A stretch of DNA of 17,573 nucleotides from the NCBI GenBank assembly GCA_964414835.1, contig CAYPWY010000033.1, forward strand, positions 1-17,573, read 5' to 3'. Position numbers and translations under genes: made by a program. Shown one piece after another: positions 1 to 6,888 of the stretch (position 1 is its first letter; each line of letters begins with the position of its first letter). The notes beneath the pieces are model-generated. The model searched no databases. It saw nothing but the letters and a program-made list of their open reading frames with translations, and was not told the DNA's origin. Origin of the DNA: Eshraghiella sp964414835 (GTDB lineage: Bacteria; Bacillota; Clostridia; Lachnospirales; Lachnospiraceae).

Positions 1-48
1 TTACTGAGGTTACAGCGATTTTCTTTTCTGCAAACTGTCAAAGACAGG

Positions 49-77
49 ATTATATAACTTTATGCAAATTCTTGCAA
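49..77 (-). promoter_or_regulatory. Leftward sigma-A promoter candidate at window edge
   Basis: On the minus strand a TTGCAA hexamer (72-77) is followed after 17 bases by a perfect TATAAT (49-54). Transcription would start near 42 and run out of the window to the left, so the gene served is not visible. The inverted repeat CTGTCAAAGACAG (35-47) lies on the expected start site, and TGCAA-attc-TTGCA (63-76) overlaps the -35 element. Both are placed where a repressor would bind. Confidence 0.45.
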
Positions 78-200
78 GTATTGTATTCCCCTTTGTTTCC
101 GCCAGCTGCAAAAATTCACTTTATGAAAGAAAATATTTCCGTTTATATACCTTCCGAAATCATAAGAGTCTCTATTTTCAGGTTTGAATTAATGAAAGTA

Positions 201-231
201 AAAAGGACAGCTTCCGACGGCTGTCCTTTTT
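201..231. terminator. Bidirectional intrinsic terminator
   Basis: A perfect 11-bp stem (201-211 with 220-230) encloses the 8-base loop TTCCGACG. Five T residues follow on the plus strand, and five T residues also follow on the minus strand because of the A-run at 200-204. It most likely ends the tilS-hpt-ftsH transcript about 150 bases beyond the ftsH stop. It could also serve a converging gene from the left. Confidence 0.75.
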
Positions 232-374
232 GGAGAAGGTATTTCGTTTCTTATGGGGTGTAGTAAAACTATATATAATGTATTGGGGGTTACAATGTAA
301 GTATATCAATAGTCCCCAAATAAGTGTGCACAAATTTGCACAAATTTTATATTTTTTTTTGTGCATTTTGTATA

Positions 375-2249
375 TTACAATATCCCGCCGCCCAAAATCT
401 CATTTTTATTGAATAGCTTCTCGAACTCCTCGCGGGTAATTTTTTCCTTCTTAAGAAGAAGCTCCGCACAGGATTCAAGCACATCCCTATGCTCATCAAT
501 GATTTTCTTGGCTTTGGCATAACACTTATCAATTATGTCTTTGACTTCAGTATCAATAATGGTTGCCACATTCTCGCCATAGGAGCGTGTATGGGCCAGG
601 TCGCGTCCTATAAATACTTCATCCTCATCACTTCCGTAGTTCACAAGTCCAACCTTGTCTGAGAATCCGTATTTGGTGACCATAGCCCTTGCAAGAGCCG
701 TTGCCTGCTTTATATCCTGTGACGCACCTGTTGTCACATCATCAAATATAAATTCCTCAGCCACACGTCCGCCAAGTCCCACAACAATTTCCTGAAGCAT
801 CTTGCCCTTGGTGTTAAACATCTCATCCTTCTCAGGCAGAGGCATTGTATAGCCGGCAGCTCCCGAACCTGTAGGAATTATCGATATTGTATGAACAGGT
901 CCCACATCCGGAAGCACATGGAAAAGAATAGCATGTCCGGCTTCGTGGTAAGCGGTAATCTTTTTCTCTTTCTCCGATATGACCTTGCTCTTCTTCTCTG
1001 CACCGATTCCCACCTTGACAAATGCCTTGTCAATATCTGCCTGTGTAATATACGGCGCATTATTTCTGGCTGCAAGAATTGCCGCCTCATTCATAAGATT
1101 CTCAAGGTCTGCTCCCGTAAAGCCTGCCGTGGTGCGGGCGATAGTCTCAAGGTCAACATCATCACCAATCGGCTTTCCTTTAACATGCACATTGAGAATC
1201 TCTTCCCTTCCTTTAACATCAGGTCTTCCCACAACAACCTTACGGTCAAACCTTCCGGGACGGAGAATTGCCGGGTCAAGTATATCCACACGGTTAGTTG
1301 CCGCCATGACAATTATTCCGGCATTGACGCCAAAACCATCCATCTCAACCAACATCTGATTAAGTGTCTGTTCTCTCTCATCATGTCCGCCGCCCATGCC
1401 TGTTCCGCGTCGTCTTGCCACTGCATCAATCTCATCAATAAAAACAATACACGGTGCGTTTTTCTTTGCTTCTTCAAACAAGTCCCTTACTCTGGAGGCT
1501 CCCACACCTACAAACATCTCTACGAAATCCGAACCGGAAATGCTGAAAAACGGCACTCCGGCCTCCCCTGCAACAGCTTTTGCAAGAAGTGTTTTACCTG
1601 TTCCCGGAGGGCCTACAAGGATGACTCCTTTCGGTATTCTTGCGCCTAATTCCATATATTTCTTAGGATTCTTAAGGAAGTCGACTATCTCCTCAAGCTC
1701 TTCCTTTTCTTCGCAAAGCCCGGCTACATGCTTGAATGTAATCTTTCCCGAACCCGGATTCATCATCTTGGCACGGCTTTTTCCGAAATTCATCATCTTG
1801 GCATTGCTGCCTCCGCCGCCTGCTGCCTGTCTGTTCATAAATATGAAAAGGAATATTATAACGACCGCAACAATGATAAACGGAAGTATCGTAGTCAGGA
1901 ACACGCTGTCCCTTTCCACATCACCCAATTTATAGGTAACTGCTGTTTCCGCTTTCCTGTTATACTCAATAATTACATTCTCAACAGCTTCCACATCATT
2001 GACATATGCGCTTTTCTGGGTATCGTCCGCAGCATATTTGATTGTTATTTTACCTGTCGGCACTTCCTGATTCTGCGATATTGTGACCTCGCTTATCTTA
2101 CCGTCAGCCAAATCATTCAGAAAGCTCTCATAGGTATAATTCACCGAATTTTGGCTGCTCTGCCTTATTGCAAAAACAACAACAAATATTATGGCGATGA
2201 GTATTATATAAAATATAAATCCTCCGCCTCTTGATTTCTTAGTTTCCAC
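375..2249 (-). CDS. ftsH: ATP-dependent zinc metalloprotease FtsH
   Basis: Membrane-anchored hexameric AAA+ protease that extracts and degrades membrane and regulatory proteins. The 624-residue product has two N-terminal membrane segments (about 10-28 and 117-138) flanking a short extracytoplasmic domain. A Gly-rich linker follows, then Walker A GPPGTGKT (213-220), Walker B IVFIDEID (268-275), the second region of homology near ATNR...RPGRFDR (317-336), and the zinc site HEAGH (435-439) with the third ligand expected at the Asp of SQDIKQ (about 512). Length and motifs are typical. Translation starts at GTG (2247-2249) behind AGGGAGGAC, and this ribosome site overlaps the TAG stop of hpt, so the two genes are probably translationally coupled. 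It is the last gene of tilS-hpt-ftsH, the usual Firmicutes order. Identification is secure. Confidence 0.98.
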   Translation of the reverse strand: METKKSRGGGFIFYIILIAIIFVVVFAIRQSSQNSVNYTYESFLNDLADGKISEVTISQNQEVPTGKITIKYAADDTQKSAYVNDVEAVENVIIEYNRKAETAVTYKLGDVERDSVFLTTILPFIIVAVVIIFLFIFMNRQAAGGGGSNAKMMNFGKSRAKMMNPGSGKITFKHVAGLCEEKEELEEIVDFLKNPKKYMELGARIPKGVILVGPPGTGKTLLAKAVAGEAGVPFFSISGSDFVEMFVGVGASRVRDLFEEAKKNAPCIVFIDEIDAVARRRGTGMGGGHDEREQTLNQMLVEMDGFGVNAGIIVMAATNRVDILDPAILRPGRFDRKVVVGRPDVKGREEILNVHVKGKPIGDDVDLETIARTTAGFTGADLENLMNEAAILAARNNAPYITQADIDKAFVKVGIGAEKKSKVISEKEKKITAYHEAGHAILFHVLPDVGPVHTISIIPTGSGAAGYTMPLPEKDEMFNTKGKMLQEIVVGLGGRVAEEFIFDDVTTGASQDIKQATALARAMVTKYGFSDKVGLVNYGSDEDEVFIGRDLAHTRSYGENVATIIDTEVKDIIDKCYAKAKKIIDEHRDVLESCAELLLKKEKITREEFEKLFNKNEILGGGIL

Positions 2250-2263
2250 TTTTCAAGTCCTCC

Positions 2264-2788
2264 CTAATCAAATTTAACCACACCGATGTATGGAAGATTT
2301 CTGTATCGCTGGTCATAATCAAGACCATAACCCACTACAAATTCGTCAGGAATCGTGAATCCTACATAATCCACATTCACATCCTTGACAACTCTTCTTT
2401 CCGGCTTATCAAGAAGCGTGCATAATCTGATGCTTGCCGGATTACGCTTTTGAAATATCTCAAGAAGATGGCTCAAGGTTCTTCCTGAGTCAATAATATC
2501 CTCAACAATAATTACATCCTTTCCCTCTAAAGGTTCATCAAGGTCTTTCACTATTTTAACTATTCCGCTTGATGTCGTTTCCTTGCCGTAGCTTGATACC
2601 GACATAAAATCAAGGGACACATTGGCTGTTATTCTCTTGGCAAGCTCACACATAAACGGAGCGCCGCCCTTGAGAATACATATCATATGAATATCCTTAC
2701 CCTGATAATCTCTGCTTATCTGTTCTCCGATTTCCGCAATCCTTTTGTCCACTTCTTGCTCAGAAAGCAGAACTTCAACTCTCTCCAT
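2264..2788 (-). CDS. hpt: Hypoxanthine (guanine) phosphoribosyltransferase
   Basis: Purine salvage enzyme converting hypoxanthine or guanine plus PRPP to IMP or GMP. The 174-residue protein has the PRPP-binding loop VIIVEDIIDSGRTL (about 92-105). It also has the C-terminal signature DEFVVGYGLDYDQRYRNLP (148-166), in which Phe and Asp contact the base in this family. Its ATG lies inside the 3' end of tilS: the reading frames overlap by 14 bases, and GGAGGA within the tilS coding sequence serves as ribosome site. TilS and Hpt are neighbours in many Firmicutes and are reported to act together on ftsH expression in Bacillus; that role here is only inferred from synteny. Confidence 0.97.
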   Translation of the reverse strand: MERVEVLLSEQEVDKRIAEIGEQISRDYQGKDIHMICILKGGAPFMCELAKRITANVSLDFMSVSSYGKETTSSGIVKIVKDLDEPLEGKDVIIVEDIIDSGRTLSHLLEIFQKRNPASIRLCTLLDKPERRVVKDVNVDYVGFTIPDEFVVGYGLDYDQRYRNLPYIGVVKFD

Positions 2789-4166
2789 GGTCTGTTCCTC
2801 CGTATTTCACTTTTAGTACATTAATTGTTTCATCCGTAATTTTGTAATTCTCGCTTATGCGGTGCCCCACAACCCATAAAATATGGTTTCCATCTGCCAG
2901 CAACGGTGTAAAATCCCTTTGCCTTGCGGGGATTCCTGCATCTATAAAATACTGCTTCAGGCTCTTGTGATGTCCCCTGTTATCTATGATAATATAATCA
3001 CCGGTTTCTCTGGTTCTAAGACATAAGCCACTCTTTATTTTATCATAATCAAAGCATTTCGTATAGACTTCATTTAATATTTTTTGGCTTTTATCCCATT
3101 TAATTACTTCAAAGGTAAAACTTTCCCAATCCTTCCACGGCGTCAGCCTACATGGAGCATTCACATTGACAGGTTTTATTAAGTCAGAATTACCGTTATT
3201 CTTCTGTGTAAAAAACACTCCATCTGTATTTCTTTCTGCCACAAGACCATTCTTAATGCTTACCTGTTTTCCGCTTTGTCCGTCAAGAAGAGCAAGAACA
3301 CTGTTTATGTGGCTTTCTCCGATGTCCTTAAGGCTTCCCGTCATACGCTCAATAACAAGCCTTACAACTCTTCCCGCAATATACTCATCCTCATTGTCAA
3401 GCTCCGTTATAAGAATACCGCCGTCTGTTTCTTTTACAATATTTTTATATCGCTCCTTGGCCGTTTTGTGCAGATATTCCTCTGCCTTGGCAGCATTGTC
3501 GGATAACGCCGCAATATTTTCAACAGCTCTCAGATTAATATTTTCGCACAGGTACGGAATAACCTTATGACGTATCCTGTTTCTGGCATAATCCGTTCCT
3601 GCATTGGTGCTGTCCTCACAGTAGTCCAGCCCATGTCTTCCAAGATAAGCTTCTATCTCTTCCCTTGTGCAGCAAAGAAGCGGTCTGATAATGCGCCCTC
3701 TTACAGGCATAATTCCCCTTATTCCTCTGATACCGCTTCCTCGGCACATATTAAAAATAACCGTCTCTGCCAAATCATTCATATGATGAGCGACAGCAAT
3801 CACTGCATTGCCAAGCCTGTCCGCAGTTTCATTAAAGGCTTTATACCTTAACAGTCTTCCTGCCTCCTCACTGCTCAATCCATGTTCCCCTGCATACTGA
3901 GGAACATCATATTCATATTCCGTCAAAGCTATGTTGAATTTTTCACAAAGCTGCCTGCAGAAATCCCTGTCACGGTCAGCTTCTATGCCTCTTATTCCAT
4001 GGTGGACATGCACAGCATACAGCTTAAATCCCATGTCTGCCGCCATCCGGCTCAGCACCGAAAAAAGGCACACTGAATCCGCGCCGCCGGAAAGCCCTAT
4101 TACAACACCTTCTGCGCCGCCAATCATATTATGCTGTTCTACATAATTTAACACTTTACTGTACAT
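2775..4166 (-). CDS. tilS: tRNA(Ile)-lysidine synthetase TilS
   Basis: ATP-dependent enzyme that attaches lysine to C34 of the CAU-anticodon tRNA-Ile so that it reads AUA codons. The N-terminal PP-loop motif SGGADS (26-31), the HVHHGIRG block, and the AHHMNDLAETVIFNMCRGSGIRG segment are all present and diagnostic. The C-terminal TilS domain follows, including ARQRDFTPLLADG...WVVGHRISENYKIT near the end. At 463 residues it is normal for the family. The ATG at 4164-4166 has only a modest ribosome site (GCGGGAAT). A sigma-A-like promoter lies just upstream, making tilS the first gene of the three-gene operon with hpt and ftsH. Confidence 0.96.
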   Translation of the reverse strand: MYSKVLNYVEQHNMIGGAEGVVIGLSGGADSVCLFSVLSRMAADMGFKLYAVHVHHGIRGIEADRDRDFCRQLCEKFNIALTEYEYDVPQYAGEHGLSSEEAGRLLRYKAFNETADRLGNAVIAVAHHMNDLAETVIFNMCRGSGIRGIRGIMPVRGRIIRPLLCCTREEIEAYLGRHGLDYCEDSTNAGTDYARNRIRHKVIPYLCENINLRAVENIAALSDNAAKAEEYLHKTAKERYKNIVKETDGGILITELDNEDEYIAGRVVRLVIERMTGSLKDIGESHINSVLALLDGQSGKQVSIKNGLVAERNTDGVFFTQKNNGNSDLIKPVNVNAPCRLTPWKDWESFTFEVIKWDKSQKILNEVYTKCFDYDKIKSGLCLRTRETGDYIIIDNRGHHKSLKQYFIDAGIPARQRDFTPLLADGNHILWVVGHRISENYKITDETINVLKVKYGGTDHGES

Positions 4167-4198
4167 TTCACATTCCCGCAGGTATATATTTCAATTTA

Positions 4199-4227
4199 AT
4201 TTAATCCTATGCCGCAGATTAAGTCAA
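4199..4227 (-). promoter_or_regulatory. Promoter candidate for tilS-hpt-ftsH
   Basis: Minus-strand TTGACT (4222-4227) and TTAAAT (4199-4204) are separated by 17 bases in the 70-base gap between spoIIE and tilS. The -35 is strong and the -10 matches 4 of 6. No terminator hairpin is visible between spoIIE and tilS, so read-through from spoIIE is also possible. Confidence 0.5.
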
Positions 4228-4236
4228 CCCCAAAAT

Positions 4237-5334
4237 TCAATCCTCATTTTTACTTTTCCATATTCCCAATGCCAAAACCGTCATATCATCCTTATATTCG
4301 TCGCCAAGATAAAACAAAACCTCCTCCATAAGGCTGTCCGCCATTATCTGTGGATTTCCTGACGGAATATCATCAATAATCCTTGCCAGCTGGTTTTCCT
4401 TGTCATAAAAAGGCAGTGCGTCTGCCACACCGTCGCTTAGCATAAAAATATACTGGCATTTTGCCATTTCAAGCTCTGTAACATCGGGCTTTGCCTCCTC
4501 AAGCACTCCGGCAGGAAGCGATGAGGGGCGTATTATTTTAACACCGCTGTCATCCTTGATAAATGTTGATGCCGCACCCATTTTCACAAGCCTGCATTTT
4601 CCCGCCACCAAATCAACCCTTGCACAGTCCATTGTAACAGGGTTGTCCTCGTTGTGAGATGCAAATGCGGAATTTATAAGCCTGACAGCGTTAATTTCGC
4701 TGAAGCCGGTCTGGGCAAACTGCTCAAAAAGCTCCACCGCTTTGCTGCTTGTCATATTCGCCCTGCTTCCGGTACCCATACCATCCGCCAGAGCTATAAA
4801 AGCATTTCCGCAGTAATTGTTTATATATGTGTATGAATCTCCCGAAACCACTCCGGAATTTTTACTGCGTGCCGATGCTCCAAACAGAGTATAGTATAGT
4901 GGAGTTTCTTCAAATATGAACTCACATAAATTATCAGTTATTATACTACGTCCTTCCCTTGCAGGCATAAAACTCTTTCCAAGCACGGACGACAGACAGT
5001 CAGCTATCTCAACTGCTTTTATGCTTTGCCTGTGCAGGGTTCTTGCCATCACAGACAGCGTTATTCTGCTTTCCGGTTTTTCAAACAGCATAATTGATTC
5101 TATCTTAACGCCCAATGACAGTGCTGCTTTCTTTATTGCCTTCCCTGTTTTTCCATCAGTTGTATATGCGCGCAGCCCTATCCCTGCAGCCTCCTCCAAA
5201 AGTCTTGCCGTCTCGGCAAGCTGTGTTCCGACTATGTCATCAGGATTTCCGCTGTCACCATAGGCACTGTTAAGCTGTCTGAAACTCTGTGCTGTCTCAA
5301 GTATCTGCATTTGTGAATATGTAATGTGCTCCAT
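4237..5334 (-). CDS. spoIIE: Short SpoIIE-family PP2C phosphatase, no membrane domain
   Basis: Homologue of the stage II sporulation phosphatase that dephosphorylates SpoIIAA and releases sigma-F in the forespore. Counting from the ATG at 5332-5334 the protein has 365 residues. Residues 1-145 resemble the end of the SpoIIE central regulatory region. From about 146 the PP2C core is complete: ETPLYYTLFGASARSKNSG, VSGDSY (163-168), ADGMGTGSRA (183-192), SSSLPAGVLEE, LSDGVADA (299-306) and KDDMTVLALG (348-357), so the metal-binding aspartates are retained. Bacillus SpoIIE has about 830 residues with ten N-terminal membrane spans; none are encoded here or in the 224 bases up to divIC. I chose this start because AAAGGAG sits 8 bases upstream and because a promoter lies inside the longer frame, which could otherwise begin at a GTG (5437-5439). 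The position between divIC and tilS matches spoIIE synteny. Confidence 0.88.
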   Translation of the reverse strand: MEHITYSQMQILETAQSFRQLNSAYGDSGNPDDIVGTQLAETARLLEEAAGIGLRAYTTDGKTGKAIKKAALSLGVKIESIMLFEKPESRITLSVMARTLHRQSIKAVEIADCLSSVLGKSFMPAREGRSIITDNLCEFIFEETPLYYTLFGASARSKNSGVVSGDSYTYINNYCGNAFIALADGMGTGSRANMTSSKAVELFEQFAQTGFSEINAVRLINSAFASHNEDNPVTMDCARVDLVAGKCRLVKMGAASTFIKDDSGVKIIRPSSLPAGVLEEAKPDVTELEMAKCQYIFMLSDGVADALPFYDKENQLARIIDDIPSGNPQIMADSLMEEVLFYLGDEYKDDMTVLALGIWKSKNED

Positions 5335-5400
5335 TGTGTGAACTCCTTTCACAACACATACCTCCCCAGCCGGTTTATTCCATACCAAGGATAGCATCTC

Positions 5401-5466
5401 ATTATAGAACATTGTTTTTGCGGATTTTGTCAAAACCACACACTATCGGCGCAGAAATTTTCGACA
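5401..5466 (-). promoter_or_regulatory. Spo0A-type spoIIE promoter with 21-bp spacer
   Basis: Minus-strand TTGACA (5428-5433) and TATAAT (5401-5406), both perfect consensus, are separated by 21 bases instead of 17. The Bacillus spoIIE and spoIIG promoters are known for this overlong spacing and depend on phosphorylated Spo0A. A perfect 0A box, TGTCGAA, lies at 5460-5466, 26 bases upstream of the -35. The -35 itself contains TGACAAA, one mismatch from the TGNCGAA box consensus. The predicted start near 5394 gives a leader of about 60 bases before the ATG at 5334. Confidence 0.75.
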
Positions 5467-5496
5467 AACATGCTGCTATGTTATAAAACATTTGTG

Positions 5497-5510
5497 CAGA
5501 GAATTCTCTG
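5497..5510. promoter_or_regulatory. Perfect 14-bp palindrome upstream of spoIIE promoter
   Basis: CAGAGAATTCTCTG is a perfect inverted repeat between the divIC terminator and the 0A box. It has no T-run, so it is not a terminator. It is a possible binding site for a dimeric regulator; the protein is unknown. Confidence 0.35.
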
Positions 5511-5516
5511 TGAAAG

Positions 5517-5557
5517 AAAAAATGTGTATCATACCACCAGCTGATATAATACACATT
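5517..5557 (-). terminator. Intrinsic terminator after divIC
   Basis: On the minus strand a 13-position stem with one wobble pair (5545-5557 with 5521-5533) encloses an 11-base loop and is followed by six T residues (5517-5522). It begins one base after the divIC stop. It isolates the rqcP-yabP-yabQ-divIC unit from spoIIE, consistent with spoIIE having its own promoter. Confidence 0.85.
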
Positions 5558-5558
5558 A

Positions 5559-5870
5559 TTACTCTTCTTTGAATATTTTCTCGTCCGGATAGATAAGTCC
5601 CAGCTTACTTCGGGCTATTTCCTCAGCAAACTGCTTGGTGTTAACATACTTACTGTACTCTTCCAATTCGGCAGCTCTGGCGCTTTCCGCCTCTATCTGA
5701 CTCTCAAGCTGCTCTATCTTAGCTGTATCCTCCAAATTCTTCGCCTGAATCTGCTTGCTTCTGGAATTAAAAAATAATACCATCGCAATAACAATTACAA
5801 CCACAGCCAATCCCACCAGCTTATTGGAGGGTTTCTGACCCCGGACTCTATTCTTTGTTTTTCTTTGCAA
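5559..5870 (-). CDS. divIC: Septum formation initiator DivIC/FtsB family
   Basis: Bitopic divisome protein that pairs with FtsL and DivIB in septal wall synthesis. The 103-residue product has a basic N-terminal tail, one membrane span (LVGLAVVVIVIAMVLFF, about 18-34) and a coiled coil rich in Glu, Gln and Ala (about 40-80). It ends in the family signature ARSKLGLIYPDEKIF. I place the start at TTG (5868-5870) because AGGGGTGG lies 5 bases upstream; a GTG at 5898-5900 would add ten residues but has no ribosome site. The start is inside the end of yabQ (23-base overlap). It is the last gene of the rqcP-yabP-yabQ-divIC operon, followed by a strong terminator. Confidence 0.9.
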   Translation of the reverse strand: MQRKTKNRVRGQKPSNKLVGLAVVVIVIAMVLFFNSRSKQIQAKNLEDTAKIEQLESQIEAESARAAELEEYSKYVNTKQFAEEIARSKLGLIYPDEKIFKEE

Positions 5871-6282
5871 TATGACCACCCCTGGCTCTATTATGTCCAC
5901 ACTTTTTGAATATTGTATTAATTTTAAACGATTTTACAACTTTTTTCAATAGTTTTGTCAGAATTTTCTTGAATTTACCCAATATTTTGCTAAAAAAAGG
6001 GACAAATATTCTGCTTACAGTCATACGGCACACAAAAATTCCCAATATTATGCCTAAGACCATATACATTCTGAACTTTCCGTCGTTGACAAACAGGAAA
6101 AAATAATATGTGGCAAAGCCTGCCACAATCCAGAAAATAATATCCTCACCTGACACTGCCACCGTATTATGTCTTACGACCCGGCGTGCTATGCGGAATA
6201 TGTCATAAACAACCGCCAAAGCTGCTCCTATACCCATGGTGACAAGCAATGTCCTGACTTCCTTTACAACAAAATCTGCCAA
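5848..6282 (-). CDS. yabQ: Spore cortex biosynthesis protein YabQ
   Basis: Membrane protein needed for spore cortex formation in Bacillus. The 144 residues have an N-terminal hydrophobic segment with the family pattern MGIGAALAVVYDIFRIARR (about 16-34). Two further hydrophobic segments lie near 48-63 and 72-84, and a long Lys-rich C-terminal tail follows (about 97-144). The start is a TTG that directly follows the TAA stop of yabP with no base between, and no clear ribosome site precedes it. Translation therefore probably depends on re-initiation by ribosomes leaving yabP. An internal TTG at residue 12 behind AAGGAAGTCAGGACA is an alternative start. Identification relies on position and on the N-terminal pattern. 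Confidence 0.87.
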   Translation of the reverse strand: MADFVVKEVRTLLVTMGIGAALAVVYDIFRIARRVVRHNTVAVSGEDIIFWIVAGFATYYFFLFVNDGKFRMYMVLGIILGIFVCRMTVSRIFVPFFSKILGKFKKILTKLLKKVVKSFKINTIFKKCGHNRARGGHIAKKNKE

Positions 6283-6567
6283 TTATTTAAACAGTCTGGC
6301 AAATACGGACTCACCTTTTTTGGCATAGGAGTTCACATCCGAATAGTTAATGCCATCTATCGTGCCCGATATGTCAAGTTCACCTTTTTCAACGGACAAT
6401 CTGCCCACATGCAAATCATGACCTTTTATGGATATCATCCCGTATTCCGTTTCCAAAACTATTGCATTCAAGTCAAAGGAAATAACATCCTTAACCCCTG
6501 TAATACTGCCGCTTTTCCTGTTGGAAAAAGTAATATTATGCGCTCTGCCAGTTATCTTATCGTCCAT
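6283..6567 (-). CDS. yabP: Sporulation protein YabP
   Basis: Small soluble YabP/YqfC-family protein required for spore coat and cortex assembly during sporulation. The 94-residue sequence shows the family pattern of short beta-strand repeats: ITGRAHNITFSNRKSGSITGV, KDVISFDLNAIVLETEYGMISIKGHDLHVGRLSVEKGELDISGTIDGINY, and the Lys/Arg C-terminal end VFARLFK. The ATG at 6565-6567 has a perfect AGGAGG site. An 81-base gap separates it from rqcP and contains a promoter candidate of the mother-cell sigma-E type, consistent with yabP and yabQ being sigma-E genes in Bacillus. Confidence 0.95.
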   Translation of the reverse strand: MDDKITGRAHNITFSNRKSGSITGVKDVISFDLNAIVLETEYGMISIKGHDLHVGRLSVEKGELDISGTIDGINYSDVNSYAKKGESVFARLFK

Positions 6568-6617
6568 AGCCGCCTCCTATACAGTCCATACGCCATTCCT
6601 TTCGGCATATTTAATAC

Positions 6618-6647
6618 AGTATATGAGTTACCTGTCTCAAATATAAC
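6618..6647 (-). promoter_or_regulatory. Sigma-E-like promoter candidate for yabP
   Basis: Minus-strand GTTATATT (6640-6647), a 14-base spacer, and CATATACT (6618-6625). The Bacillus sigma-E consensus is roughly an ATATT-type -35 and CATACAnT -10 with 13-15 bases between; the -10 here has one mismatch. The region is AT-rich, so chance similarity is possible. A weaker sigma-A reading (TTGAGA, 18 bases, TATTAA) overlaps it. Confidence 0.45.
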
Positions 6648-6648
6648 T

Positions 6649-6888
6649 TTACAGATACTTAAACATATCCTTAGCTTCTTCCTTTTTCGTTGTTTCAACT
6701 ATCTCAGTAACCTGAACCTTAACGTTCTTAGTTCCGAATTGAATCTCTATGACATCGCCAACCTTAACGTCAACTGACGCCTTGGCAGTTTTACCGTTAA
6801 CCTGAACACGCCCTGCATCACATGCCTCGTTGGCTACAGTGCGGCGTTTTATAAGTCTCGATACCTTGAGATACTTATCCAATCTCAT
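6649..6888 (-). CDS. rqcP: S4-domain ribosome quality control protein RqcP
   Basis: Small S4 RNA-binding protein (YabO/Hsp15-like) that assists RqcH in C-terminal tailing of stalled nascent chains on the 50S subunit. The 79-residue product begins MRLDKYLKVSRLIKRRTVANEACDAGRVQVNG, the canonical S4 alpha-L signature, and continues with a strand-rich half ending near VQVTEIVETTKKEEAKDMFKYL. The ATG at 6886-6888 follows GAGGA with an 8-base spacing; a longer frame starting 7 codons upstream is unlikely because the protein family starts at MRLDK. The position between hup and yabP is the standard one. Confidence 0.93.
   Translation of the reverse strand: MRLDKYLKVSRLIKRRTVANEACDAGRVQVNGKTAKASVDVKVGDVIEIQFGTKNVKVQVTEIVETTKKEEAKDMFKYL

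Larger units (their letters stand above)
1..374. other. Gene-free left edge
   Basis: I see no convincing gene in this stretch. Short open frames exist on both strands, but they cross the terminator hairpin at 201-230 and lack a ribosome site. An open plus-strand frame without a start runs from base 1 to a TAA at 55-57 and could be the tail of a gene lying to the left; it is too short to identify. The stretch holds a leftward promoter candidate and one bidirectional terminator. The remainder (about 240-374) is AT-rich sequence just downstream of ftsH. Confidence 0.6.

Noticed and set aside
291..318. TTGGGG/CCCCAA inverted repeat after ftsH as a terminator
   Set aside because: The 6-bp stem would enclose a long loop of over 20 bases and no T-run follows; the hairpin at 201-230 is far better.
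178..366. 62-codon minus-strand frame downstream of ftsH
   Set aside because: It crosses the terminator hairpin and has no convincing ribosome site or recognisable product.
891..1649. 252-codon plus-strand open frame opposite ftsH
   Set aside because: It lies wholly antisense to the conserved AAA+ core of ftsH, has no ribosome site, and its product is Ser/Cys/His-rich without domain features; it is a shadow frame.
5335..5439. N-terminal extension of spoIIE from GTG at 5437-5439
   Set aside because: The 35 extra codons contain the consensus -10 and part of the -35 of the promoter, have no ribosome site, and add no membrane segment.
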